Below are positions 41,430-49,626 of a stretch of DNA of 64,000 nucleotides, piece after piece. The notes under the pieces are model-generated. The model saw only the letters and a program-made list of their open reading frames with translations, was not told the DNA's origin and made no database searches. The translations under genes were made by a program, and so were the position numbers. The stretch's first letter is position 1. Every line of letters starts with the position of its first letter. The stretch comes from Afipia sp. (GTDB taxonomy: Bacteria; Pseudomonadota; Alphaproteobacteria; Rhizobiales; Xanthobacteraceae): contig JACQDM010000007.1 in assembly GCA_016201045.1 (NCBI GenBank), positions 62,001 to 126,000 on the forward strand. The letters run 5' to 3'.

Positions 41430-42113
41430 CTATTGCGCGGCGAATTGCGACAGCACCTGCTTGCAAGCGGGTGACAACGCGGGCGCGTTCGCGACAAGAC
41501 ACTGAATGATGCGTCCGCCGCCTGGATCGATGCCACCGCAGATCGCACGAACATCGCCGCCGCAAGCTGACCGCAGCACAAATAATTCTTCGCGCGGCCG
41601 CATCGGACGGAGCACGAGAGTTGGCGCAGGTGCTGCTGCGGGTGCTGGCGGCGGACTTACGGTCGCCGCACTTGCCGGCGGTTGGCTCGCTGCGGGCGTT
41701 GCGGTTTTTGCGCCCGATCCCCCACTGTTGGCCGGCTTAGCCGGAGGCGCGCTCGTCGCAGCTTTGGGAGCCGGTGACGGCAGGGGCGCTATCGTGGTCG
41801 CAGCTGGCGCGGAATCTGTCTTTGGCTGAGGCGCGGTCTCTGCCTTTGGTTCGGGAGCGGCGGGTTCGATCGCGCTTACGGCGCTCTGACAGGCGGCCGA
41901 GAGCTTCGCCATGTTTTTCTGAAGACACTGAAGCGATGCCATGCCGCCCGGCGGCACGCTTGCGCAGTTTGCCTCATAGTCGGAGCGGCAGGACGAGCGG
42001 ATCGCGCTTCGTTGTGCGTCGGTCGGCTGCTGCGCAACCGCCGCCGCCGCAGTTCCGGCGACGATCGTCGTGGCAAGAACATATCGCATTGTCGCGCGGC
42101 TGAACACTTCAAT
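41430..42113 (-). CDS. Exported protein with GLG1-like cysteine-rich repeats
   Basis: IRSSCRSDYEANCASVPPGGMASLQCLQKNMAKLSAACQSAV and LRSACGGDVRAICGGIDPGGGRIIQCLVANAPALSPACKQVL. Confidence 0.72.
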   Translation of the reverse strand: MEVFSRATMRYVLATTIVAGTAAAAVAQQPTDAQRSAIRSSCRSDYEANCASVPPGGMASLQCLQKNMAKLSAACQSAVSAIEPAAPEPKAETAPQPKTDSAPAATTIAPLPSPAPKAATSAPPAKPANSGGSGAKTATPAASQPPASAATVSPPPAPAAAPAPTLVLRPMRPREELFVLRSACGGDVRAICGGIDPGGGRIIQCLVANAPALSPACKQVLSQFAAQ

Positions 42114-42314
42114 CATGTCGGCAATCCCATTGCTGAACTGCAAAAAGTCGCTCACCAAAAAAGGCATTGGCGATTGACAACCCAGCAGACTATTTTTCCG
42201 CTGGCGGTTCAATGACGGGAATTGTGAAAGAAGGCCGTGGCGCCCCTAGCGGAATCCATCTCAGATCATAAGCCATTGCCAAATTTATAATAATTCAGCT
42301 CCATTACGCTGATA

Positions 42315-42334
42315 TACCCGCAAATGTACCCGCA
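42315..42334. repeat. Two direct TACCCGCA repeats, 12-bp period, near apparent left edge of accessory DNA
   Basis: TACCCGCAAATGTACCCGCA at 42315-42322 and 42327-42334. Confidence 0.4.
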
Positions 42335-42422
42335 TAAAAGCAGAGTAAGAGAGCACGCGGGTGTTTGCTGTAGAGACGCGGCGAGTGTCGCATTCCTTCT
42401 AGGAGCTGCGGAATCTCGTCTC

Positions 42423-42653
42423 TTAAGCAGTTACCCGCGCTTGGAAACCGGTGTGCTTGCGTGCCCCATAATCGCGCGGTGTCCATTCTTCCCCAGCTTC
42501 TAATTCGGAAACATCTATCTCCAACTTGGATGACTCGATGATCTCGCCACCCATGATGTCCGCACCTTTGGCTGTCGCCATCCGACGTGAAGTTGACCAG
42601 CCATCGGTCGAGATATCGTAAAATCGCACCCTATAGACAATAACCTTCCCCAT
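42423..42653 (-). CDS. Hypothetical protein
   Basis: MGKVIVYRVRFYDISTDGWSTSRRMATAKGADIMGGEIIESS. Confidence 0.6.
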   Translation of the reverse strand: MGKVIVYRVRFYDISTDGWSTSRRMATAKGADIMGGEIIESSKLEIDVSELEAGEEWTPRDYGARKHTGFQARVTA

Positions 42654-42669
42654 TTGCGTTGATCTCCTG

Positions 42670-42858
42670 TTATCGACCGGCAATTCCAGATGCCTTGTCG
42701 AGAATTTTTTCCATCAAGGCTGCGCACTCTTGCGCTGTCTTCTGATCCGAAAACAGCAGCGTCAAATTCGGTGACTTGCCATGCTCGCCAAGAGTAAAAC
42801 CCGGCCCGGCATGAGGACCGATCTGCACACTTTGAACGTCGCCAATTTTCCAAGACAT
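42670..42858 (-). CDS. Hypothetical protein
   Basis: MSWKIGDVQSVQIGPHAGPGFTLGEHGKSPNLTLLFSDQKTAQECAALMEKIL. Confidence 0.5.
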   Translation of the reverse strand: MSWKIGDVQSVQIGPHAGPGFTLGEHGKSPNLTLLFSDQKTAQECAALMEKILDKASGIAGR

Positions 42859-42939
42859 GAACGTCTCCCTGCCATCGCAATAAGGATGCGCAATCGTGGC
42901 GGATCGTTGTCCGTCGGATTTAATGCGGGTTAAATTTAG

Positions 42940-43110
42940 TTAGCCCCGGAACGCGCGCCATATCCAGTAGCCGAGCGTGACCCAAATTATCGCCGATACG
43001 CAGAACAGGCCGACATACTCAATCCAGCTCGTCCCCCTGGACTTCGCAACCGGCGCGTCCAGCTCGCGTGCGCCACCTTCAATGACTTTGAATTTGAGCT
43101 GCTTGTCCAT
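42940..43110 (-). CDS. Small single-TM protein
   Basis: MDKQLKFKVIEGGARELDAPVAKSRGTSWIEYVGLFCVSAIIWVTLGYWIW. Confidence 0.5.
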   Translation of the reverse strand: MDKQLKFKVIEGGARELDAPVAKSRGTSWIEYVGLFCVSAIIWVTLGYWIWRAFRG

Positions 43111-43112
43111 CG

Positions 43113-43403
43113 TCACTCGTAGTGGCTCGCGTCCATCCGATCTAATGCCTCTTGGCCCCATCGCTCAATCTCTTCCGCCGTCCACTCACGCCGACCGCGC
43201 GTGTATCCGTGGGAGCATGCCGCACGCCACAACTCGGCATCCACGCGAAATCGCTCGACCTCGATCTCAAAAAATTCGTTCGCAAGGATCAACGCGATGA
43301 TCGTCGCGCGCATGTCGCCGCCACTGACCGCAATTGCCTGATCCGCCGCAGCCTCAAGCCTCTGCATTTCGGTCTGCGATGATCTTTCGACTGCTACTGC
43401 CAT
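43113..43403 (-). CDS. Hypothetical protein
   Basis: MAVAVERSSQTEMQRLEAAADQAIAVSGGDMRATIIALILANEFFEIEVERF. Confidence 0.55.
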   Translation of the reverse strand: MAVAVERSSQTEMQRLEAAADQAIAVSGGDMRATIIALILANEFFEIEVERFRVDAELWRAACSHGYTRGRREWTAEEIERWGQEALDRMDASHYE

Positions 43404-43473
43404 CGCGCGACCCTGCTTGACTACGAGCGGTGAGGTTCTTATTTTGTTCTTCGACAGTCAAGCGGACCGAACC

Positions 43474-43734
43474 ATGGAACTCTCATTCATCCGCGCCGAG
43501 ATTGAACGCATGCGGACGCAGATCGGCTGCCAGCGCAATGATATTCAAACGCTTCGCCGAGTCGGCATCAGCACAGTCTCCGCGAAAGAACTTTTGTCGA
43601 GGGTACCGAATAAGTTAGACGAATTTTTCGAGAAGCGGGATGAACTAAAAGGCAAGGAAAGCGATCAAAAACGGTTGCCATCAGTCGAATCACAACCCGG
43701 ATGGACTCCGAAAGCCGATTTTGTCAAGATATAG
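43474..43734 (+). CDS. Hypothetical coiled-coil protein
   Basis: MELSFIRAEIERMRTQIGCQRNDIQTLRRVGISTVSAKELLSRV. Confidence 0.55.
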   Translation: MELSFIRAEIERMRTQIGCQRNDIQTLRRVGISTVSAKELLSRVPNKLDEFFEKRDELKGKESDQKRLPSVESQPGWTPKADFVKI

Positions 43735-43842
43735 TACGTCGAAGAATATTTTTTGGCAGCCCTTGTCCCGCCTTGCTGCCATTCCATTGCACCCCAACTA
43801 AAGTCGCACCCCGACGCCCGGGGCGAACAATGGAGCAGTAAA

Positions 43843-45090
43843 ATGAACGTTGCGTACTCCGGGCCGTGGCCCAAGCTTGACGAGAACGACGCCCTCTTGA
43901 TGGACGTCGCCCGCCGCATCCAGTTGACAAAGACCAAGCACGAAGCAGCCGAGACGAACTTTCGGGCGCTGTGCAACCATGTGGACCGCGAAGGCAGTCC
44001 CTTGGAAAACAAAGTCGTCGAATGTTACCCCAGCGGCAGCTTCGCGACGGGCACCGCTATCGCCTCGCGCGTTGCTCAAAGCCAGCATGACGTTGACGTG
44101 GTGATCGAACTCGACGTGCCGTCGAACTCTGCACCGAAGCAAATTCTCGATTTGCTTTTCACCGCCATCAACGGCGACCCCGGCAGCCGCTACCACGGTA
44201 AGGTGACCAAGAACAGCCGTTGCGTCACCGTCGATTATGAAGACGGCACGACCGTCGATCTGATGCCTGTCTCACGCATCACCGGCCCCGAGCGAGCGGG
44301 TCACCTCTTCCATCACAAGCCGGAAAGCTCAGAGTCATTCCACAAGCAGGTGAACCCGTGGGGCTTCGCAAAGCATTTCAACGACCACGTCAAGTTTGAT
44401 CCGGCATTCTATGACTTGTTCAAAGGCCGTCGCGTTCTTGTCGAAGGCACACTGCTTGAGAAGGCAGAGACTCAGCCCATGCCGGTCCATGCGCCCATCG
44501 ATGAGAAGTCACCTCGCGTCGTCGCCCTGCAACTCATCAAGCGCAATCGCGACATCGCATGGCGTGCTGCTTCACGTCGCGATCTTCGCAAGCCACCCTC
44601 CGTTGTGCTGGCCGCAATCGCGCTCGATGCAGGTCCGGTTCACCTCAGTCTGTTGGAAGAAGTCGTCGCAGTCGCGAACCATATCAGGGTTCGCTTGGCG
44701 GAGACGCATGGACCGAGAGGCACGGTGCAGGTGTTCAACCCGTCTTATGCACCCGATGAGTTCACCGACCGCTGGCCGGAAAACAAATCGGCGCAGGCGC
44801 AATACTCGGAAGATCTCCGCAAACTGGTTGTCGCGCTCCACAAGCTCAAGAGCGAAGACCTCAGCCTCGCCGAAAAACGCGAAGTGTTGAAGGCGCTGTT
44901 CGGTGAGACGGCGGCGGCGTATGCCGTCGAGAGTACACTGGATGCTCGTCGCCGCGAAATGCAGGCGGGTCGCATGCACATCGATGGCGCGGGCAAAGTC
45001 CTCGGTGTTGCGGCGCCCGTTGTCGTCGGCATGCGCAGCACTGCGGCCCGCGCGGCAACGCGCGAAGGCGGCGGCAATTTCAGGGAATGA
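43843..45090 (+). CDS. CD-NTase (cGAS/DncV-like nucleotidyltransferase), CBASS synthase
   Basis: Nucleotidyltransferase core YPSGSFATGTAIASRVAQSQHDVDVVIELD plus third acidic site TVDLMPVSRI; adjacent E2-like and patatin genes. Confidence 0.85.
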   Translation: MNVAYSGPWPKLDENDALLMDVARRIQLTKTKHEAAETNFRALCNHVDREGSPLENKVVECYPSGSFATGTAIASRVAQSQHDVDVVIELDVPSNSAPKQILDLLFTAINGDPGSRYHGKVTKNSRCVTVDYEDGTTVDLMPVSRITGPERAGHLFHHKPESSESFHKQVNPWGFAKHFNDHVKFDPAFYDLFKGRRVLVEGTLLEKAETQPMPVHAPIDEKSPRVVALQLIKRNRDIAWRAASRRDLRKPPSVVLAAIALDAGPVHLSLLEEVVAVANHIRVRLAETHGPRGTVQVFNPSYAPDEFTDRWPENKSAQAQYSEDLRKLVVALHKLKSEDLSLAEKREVLKALFGETAAAYAVESTLDARRREMQAGRMHIDGAGKVLGVAAPVVVGMRSTAARAATREGGGNFRE

Positions 45091-45572
45091 AAACGATCAA
45101 GCAACAGATCGAAGCCATGTCAGTCCGCTGGCCTGGCTTCGAAGTCAAATTCCAAGACGCGCACAACGTCGGATGGGAAGGTATCGTGACGCCCGCAAAA
45201 CGTCCGTACCTGCTCCGTGTTGGATACGACGTACCGAAAAACATTCTTGAAAATCGCACGTTGCACAACTCTCAACCCGGCGTTCAGGTACTTAAGCCTG
45301 TCCTCGAACGGCATGCAGATTACGAGGAAGGCCCGATACCACACGTCTATCGCAACAAGGCGGACGAGAAACTTCCGTACTTGTGCCTGTTCAGCCCTGA
45401 GCTGCGCGAATGGACGCCTGACGATCTTCTTGCCGACACGACCATTTTCTGGGCGGTCGAGTGGCTCTACTTCTATGAAGGCTGGCTGCTGACTCGCAAA
45501 TGGTATGGCGGCGGACGCCATGTGCCTCGTCCCGATGATGGGGGCAAGCAACTTGATCGAGCGGCGGTCTAG
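45087..45572 (+). CDS. Bacterial E2-like (ubiquitin-conjugating-like) CBASS accessory protein
   Basis: ATGA overlap with CD-NTase; PHVYRNKADEKLPYLCLFSPELREWTPDDLLADTTIFWAVEWLYFYEGWLLTRKWYGGG, candidate catalytic Cys in YLCLF. Confidence 0.75.
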   Translation: MKTIKQQIEAMSVRWPGFEVKFQDAHNVGWEGIVTPAKRPYLLRVGYDVPKNILENRTLHNSQPGVQVLKPVLERHADYEEGPIPHVYRNKADEKLPYLCLFSPELREWTPDDLLADTTIFWAVEWLYFYEGWLLTRKWYGGGRHVPRPDDGGKQLDRAAV

Positions 45573-46605
45573 CGGAACGCTTCAAGGATTGCGCGACCCG
45601 CTGCCATGGCCTGCGGGAAAGCCCTTTCGCATCCTGTCCATCGACGGCGGCGGCATCCGCGGCATCTTGCCCGCAGCAATTTTGACAAAGCTGGAAGAGA
45701 AATATCTGCCGGGAAAATCGGTCGGCGACTATTTCGATCTCATCACCGGCACCTCGACTGGCGGCATCATTGCGCTGGCGCTTTCGCTCGGGCTGACGGC
45801 AAGGACCATCCTCGACATCTACACGCAACATGGCGCAGAAGTATTTCCGCCGACCGATCCCGGCTTTCTGAAAATTCGGTCTGGCCTGCGGTTCCTCCGC
45901 AACTCGCGCTACTACACATACGACTCCGATAAGTTGCTCCGCCAACTTGAGCGCGTCTTCGGACAGACTGTCATCGGCGCAGCGCAACGACGTTTGTGTA
46001 TTCCGACTTTTGATGGCTTCACCGAGGTCAACGTCTTCAAGACACCGCATCACGCAGACTACAAACGCGACTGGCGAGAGTTGATGATTACGGCAGCGAT
46101 GGCGACCGCAGCCGCTCCGTCATATTTCCCGGTTTACAAGGATCGAGGTCGCTTCTTTGCTGATGGAGGCGTCTGGGCGAACAATCCGGTGATGGTCGGA
46201 CTAGTGGATGCGCTCGCGTGCTACCAGATTGAGCGGCGTCAGGTTCACATTCTGTCGATAGGATCAGGTGATACGGAAATCGAAATCAGCGCGAAACAAG
46301 TTTCGCTTGGCGGCTTCTGGTACTGGCGTGACATCATCTCGTCCGCGATGCATCTGCAAAGTCAGAATGCGCTGGGTCAAGCTGGCCTCTTGATCGGTCG
46401 CGACCAACTCATTCGATTGAACGCGCTACCGATGCCGGCGAACCCGATTGCGATGGATGACTTCGCGCGTTCGAGAGACGAATTACCGCAGATCGCCGCA
46501 CGCCTCGTTGACGAGCAAGGTGACCTTATTCGTGATCGTTTTCTATTTGCGCCTGCTGATCCATACGAAGCGAAGTATGGTCCGCGCGCGGCATTGAGCG
46601 CATAG
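45538..46605 (+). CDS. capV: Patatin-like phospholipase (CapV-like CBASS effector)
   Basis: ILSIDGGGIRGILPA (oxyanion hole), LITGTSTGGI (GxSxG), FADGGVWANNP (DGG); overlaps E2 gene. Confidence 0.85.
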   Translation: MGASNLIERRSSGTLQGLRDPLPWPAGKPFRILSIDGGGIRGILPAAILTKLEEKYLPGKSVGDYFDLITGTSTGGIIALALSLGLTARTILDIYTQHGAEVFPPTDPGFLKIRSGLRFLRNSRYYTYDSDKLLRQLERVFGQTVIGAAQRRLCIPTFDGFTEVNVFKTPHHADYKRDWRELMITAAMATAAAPSYFPVYKDRGRFFADGGVWANNPVMVGLVDALACYQIERRQVHILSIGSGDTEIEISAKQVSLGGFWYWRDIISSAMHLQSQNALGQAGLLIGRDQLIRLNALPMPANPIAMDDFARSRDELPQIAARLVDEQGDLIRDRFLFAPADPYEAKYGPRAALSA

Positions 46606-46776
46606 TCGCGCGCCCGAATAGCCATGACGACGATCAGAAAGTGAACAAAGACTGCCTCACTTAAACACGCAGTCCAACACTGCTCAGCTTCGAAGAAAAT
46701 TTGTGACCTCCAGGATGAGGTACGATCTCTACAACCACTTTCAGGCTGTGGATAGAAAGTAAAACGCTGTTTCCTA

Positions 46777-46786
46777 CCGCGGTATC
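46777..46786. promoter_or_regulatory. Short palindrome TACCGCGGTA upstream of the replication-module gene
   Basis: Perfect 10-bp palindrome about 10 bp before the ATG at 46796; operator role is inference. Confidence 0.25.
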
Positions 46787-46795
46787 ATAAGGCCT

Positions 46796-47374
46796 ATGTA
46801 TACCGACCCGTTGCAGCCTCTAGCGACAACCGCCGACAACGAATTCACCCTCACCATCGACGACGCTCTTTCACTTTACGCCGCCGCCGGTATCCCCCGG
46901 ACACCTCGCAGCATTCAAAGATACTGCGCGAAAGAGCACCTCTCCTCTCGTCGGGTTGAGACCGAATTCGGCGAAAAATATCTCATTACGCGCGCGTCAG
47001 TTGAGAAGCATATAGCATACATCAAAGAAGTCACACCGACGACAAGTCGCGACCTGCCGCGGCAGGTCGCGGCAAGTGTCGCCGCAGAAAATAGCGGCGA
47101 TTTGCTGCGACAGCAGGCAGCGACAACCACCGACGAGCTGCGACTTGTCGCGACAAGTCCGGACCTGTCGCGCTATGTCGCGCGTTTGGAAGGGGATGTT
47201 GATTTCTTGCGCGGACAAATGGAAGTGAAGGACAATCAGATTAAGGAAATGACTGAGCGCGCACGGGAAACGAATGTGCTGATCGCTGGACTTCAAAAAA
47301 TGTTATCGCCATTATTAAGCGCTCCGAAAGACCGCCGCGATGGGGGAGATGAAAACTCTCCGACAACACACTAG
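46796..47374 (+). CDS. Putative DNA-binding coiled-coil protein of a plasmid-like replication module
   Basis: N-terminal HTH-like YAAAGIPRTPRSIQRYCAKEHLSSRRV, C-terminal coiled coil; directly upstream of Rep-like gene. Confidence 0.5.
   Translation: MYTDPLQPLATTADNEFTLTIDDALSLYAAAGIPRTPRSIQRYCAKEHLSSRRVETEFGEKYLITRASVEKHIAYIKEVTPTTSRDLPRQVAASVAAENSGDLLRQQAATTTDELRLVATSPDLSRYVARLEGDVDFLRGQMEVKDNQIKEMTERARETNVLIAGLQKMLSPLLSAPKDRRDGGDENSPTTH
47041..47181. repeat. Cluster of GTCGC/GCGAC repeats with two perfect palindromes inside the coding region
   Basis: CGCGACCTGCCGCGGCAGGTCGCG (47048-47071) and GACTTGTCGCGACAAGTC (47142-47159), plus further GTCGC/GCGAC copies. Confidence 0.6.
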
Positions 47375-47430
47375 CCATCCACAGCGCTTGCCAGACTTAC
47401 AAAGTTTCCATGTCATAATTGACGCAACAT

Positions 47431-48921
47431 ATGGAAGCCGCACAAGCAACTCAAAACTCACAAACAATTGCGACCGAGCCGGTCTATCTGGAAAATACTT
47501 TGCTCCGGATTTTTGGTGTTTTGTTTTGTCACGATCCAAAACGAGCACGCACCCGAACTGAAAAGATCGAAATCAATCGCGGTGTCAGCGACAAGAATAT
47601 TACCGTCCGTTTCGATCCCGAATATGCACAGCCTGGACCATTCGCACACAAAGTTGCGATGGCCGTCATCCGCAAACAATCTCGTTTCGGTTCACCAGCG
47701 CAAAAACAGATTTCATTTTCGCAACGCGAGTTAATGCGTTTGACCGGACGCAAAACATGGGGCGGTCATGACAGTGAAGAATTGATCCGCGCGTTACGCC
47801 AAATCCGCTACACCCATGTTCTGGCCAGCTTCAAGAAAGATGAGCGTTTCGTTGAACACGACTTCAGTGTCTTCAATGAGGTGATGATTGAGCGCCGCGC
47901 TGCGATCACTGATCCGATTGTTGCCTGCACTGTTGTGATTTCCGATCCCATCATTCAGTCGCTCAACGACAAACATTTTACCTGTCTCAACCACGCGCTC
48001 TTACAGGAAGTGAGTTCAATTGCCGGTGCGTTCTACATGCGGCTGTTTCATCACTTCGCGTCGCATTACGATGGCAAGCATTTGGACCGAGTGTCGTTCA
48101 AAAAGCGTTATGACGATATTTGCGTTGAATGGTTGGGCGGTCTCAGCGTCCTGAAATACAAATCGGCAATTGAGCGCGACCAGATCGGAACGCATCTCGA
48201 TCAACTGGTCCAAACTGGCTTTTTAAAATCTTACGCCATCACACCTGCGGAAACCCGCGAAGGTTTTGTTCTCACGTTTCGTCCGGGTGCCCGATTCGTG
48301 GCCGACTACAACTCGTTTTATGTCCGCCGCAACCAGGGCGACTTCCAGTTCAACTTTCACGACGAAAGCCGTTCGATAGGGGAGCCGCACCAAGTTGCTT
48401 ATTTGTTTATCGAAAAACGAACGGGCCAAAAGCGAGAGGGCATTCCTTACGTTTCCTCGAAAGAGGTAGAGACCGCCAAGGGTTTGCTGGCTGCCATTCC
48501 GCTGGAACAGATGGATGCTTTTCTAAACTATGCGCTAAGTGAAGCGGAACGGACACGGTTTGATCTCCAAACACTTGGAGGTGTCCGGCTCTATTTGAAT
48601 AGCTACCTTCAGACGCGTGAGCGCCGAGCGACGCAAAAAGCGAGGGCTGCCGCCCAACAGGCCCAGGACCAAGAAGAAGGGCTTCGTGCCGACTACAATC
48701 GCTATCTGCGCACCGCCGCAGCGGAGTTGTTCAACAGTCTCACCTCGCCGGAGCAAACCGCCATTGAAAGCCTCGCGCGAGCCAAAGCGCGACCTCCTCT
48801 TGGCAACACAGGTTATCTCTCGCATACGTTCTTTGAAATGGAACGCACGCGTCTCACGATCGATCGCCATCCCGGCAAGCTTCTTTCCTTTGATCAGTGG
48901 AAGGCCGAAAACGTCCGTTAG
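47431..48921 (+). CDS. Plasmid-type replication initiator protein (RPA family-like)
   Basis: Basic protein; ITVRFDPEYAQPGPFAHKVAMAVIRKQSRFG...ISFSQRELMRLTGRKTWGGHDSEELIRALRQIRYTHV; iterons immediately 3'. Confidence 0.65.
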   Translation: MEAAQATQNSQTIATEPVYLENTLLRIFGVLFCHDPKRARTRTEKIEINRGVSDKNITVRFDPEYAQPGPFAHKVAMAVIRKQSRFGSPAQKQISFSQRELMRLTGRKTWGGHDSEELIRALRQIRYTHVLASFKKDERFVEHDFSVFNEVMIERRAAITDPIVACTVVISDPIIQSLNDKHFTCLNHALLQEVSSIAGAFYMRLFHHFASHYDGKHLDRVSFKKRYDDICVEWLGGLSVLKYKSAIERDQIGTHLDQLVQTGFLKSYAITPAETREGFVLTFRPGARFVADYNSFYVRRNQGDFQFNFHDESRSIGEPHQVAYLFIEKRTGQKREGIPYVSSKEVETAKGLLAAIPLEQMDAFLNYALSEAERTRFDLQTLGGVRLYLNSYLQTRERRATQKARAAAQQAQDQEEGLRADYNRYLRTAAAELFNSLTSPEQTAIESLARAKARPPLGNTGYLSHTFFEMERTRLTIDRHPGKLLSFDQWKAENVR

Positions 48922-48928
48922 ACACGTA

Positions 48929-49017
48929 AGGGGTGGGGTATTTGACCCAAGCAGTGGGGGGGTTGACCGTAGTGAGCGGGGGGTTTGACCCAAGAGACCG
49001 GGGGGTTTGACCCAAAG
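48929..49017. repeat. Iteron array, candidate replication origin
   Basis: G-tract plus TTTGACCCAA at 48941-48950, degenerate GGTTGACCGT at 48961-48970, TTTGACCCAA at 48984-48993 and 49006-49015; TTGACC cores start at 48942, 48963, 48985 and 49007 (spacing 21, 22, 22). Confidence 0.75.
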
Positions 49018-49232
49018 ATTTTGAAGTTGGAAAGCGATTTAATGAGACAGGGCAACGGCTTTTCGGTTTGCCAACTTTCTCTCATATATTCTTATAGATT
49101 CTACACATGTGTGAATTCTTCTTTTGAATGGAAAAAGTTACGCAACAAAATTGGAAAGTCGTCAAGAAACTTGCCCTTCAAAGACGATTCGAGCTTCGCA
49201 ACTCGGCTCGAAATCAACCCGGTCAAAATTAA

Positions 49233-49251
49233 AATATGGCTCTGTTAAGCC
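49233..49251. repeat. 19-bp direct repeat copy 1
   Basis: AATATGGCTCTGTTAAGCC; second copy at 49298-49316 with one mismatch. Confidence 0.7.
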
Positions 49252-49297
49252 ACCAATCAGAATAAGGGTCGCAGAACTAATCTTGTGCGACGTATTT

Positions 49298-49316
49298 AAT
49301 ATGGCTCTGTTGAGCC
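49298..49316. repeat. 19-bp direct repeat copy 2
   Basis: AATATGGCTCTGTTGAGCC; contains GGCTC-TGTT-GAGCC hairpin. Confidence 0.7.
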
Positions 49317-49413
49317 GTTTTCTCTTTGCGTCCTCCTTTCGCTTGAACGAAGCATCGGTTGTCAGAGTTATCACTTGCCCGACATTTGATTGCCTCTATG
49401 CTACAATGGTTGC

Positions 49414-49626
49414 ATGAGCAAATTGCTTGAAAAGGTGATCGCCAAAGTTCGCAAGTTGCCCGACGACGAGCAAGACTTGGTTGCCGGGCGCTTGATGGAG
49501 CACTTCGATGAAGTCTCATCAGACGCCGACCGCGTATCGATAGACGAGGCACGCGAGGCTTACGCGAACGGCGACTTTGCCGTGCTCGCCAAATGGAAAC
49601 ATGACATGGGGATTAGCGATAACTAG
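49414..49626 (+). CDS. Type II antitoxin-like protein (ParD-like)
   Basis: MSKLLEKVIAKVRKLPDDEQDLVAGRLMEHFDEVSSDADRVSIDEAREAYANGDFAVL; overlaps toxin gene. Confidence 0.6.
   Translation: MSKLLEKVIAKVRKLPDDEQDLVAGRLMEHFDEVSSDADRVSIDEAREAYANGDFAVLAKWKHDMGISDN

Noticed and set aside
42304-42486. 60-aa minus-strand ORF MDTARLWGTQAHRF...FAGISA
   Set aside because: No coding signature or start signal; it only overlaps the TACCCGCA repeats.
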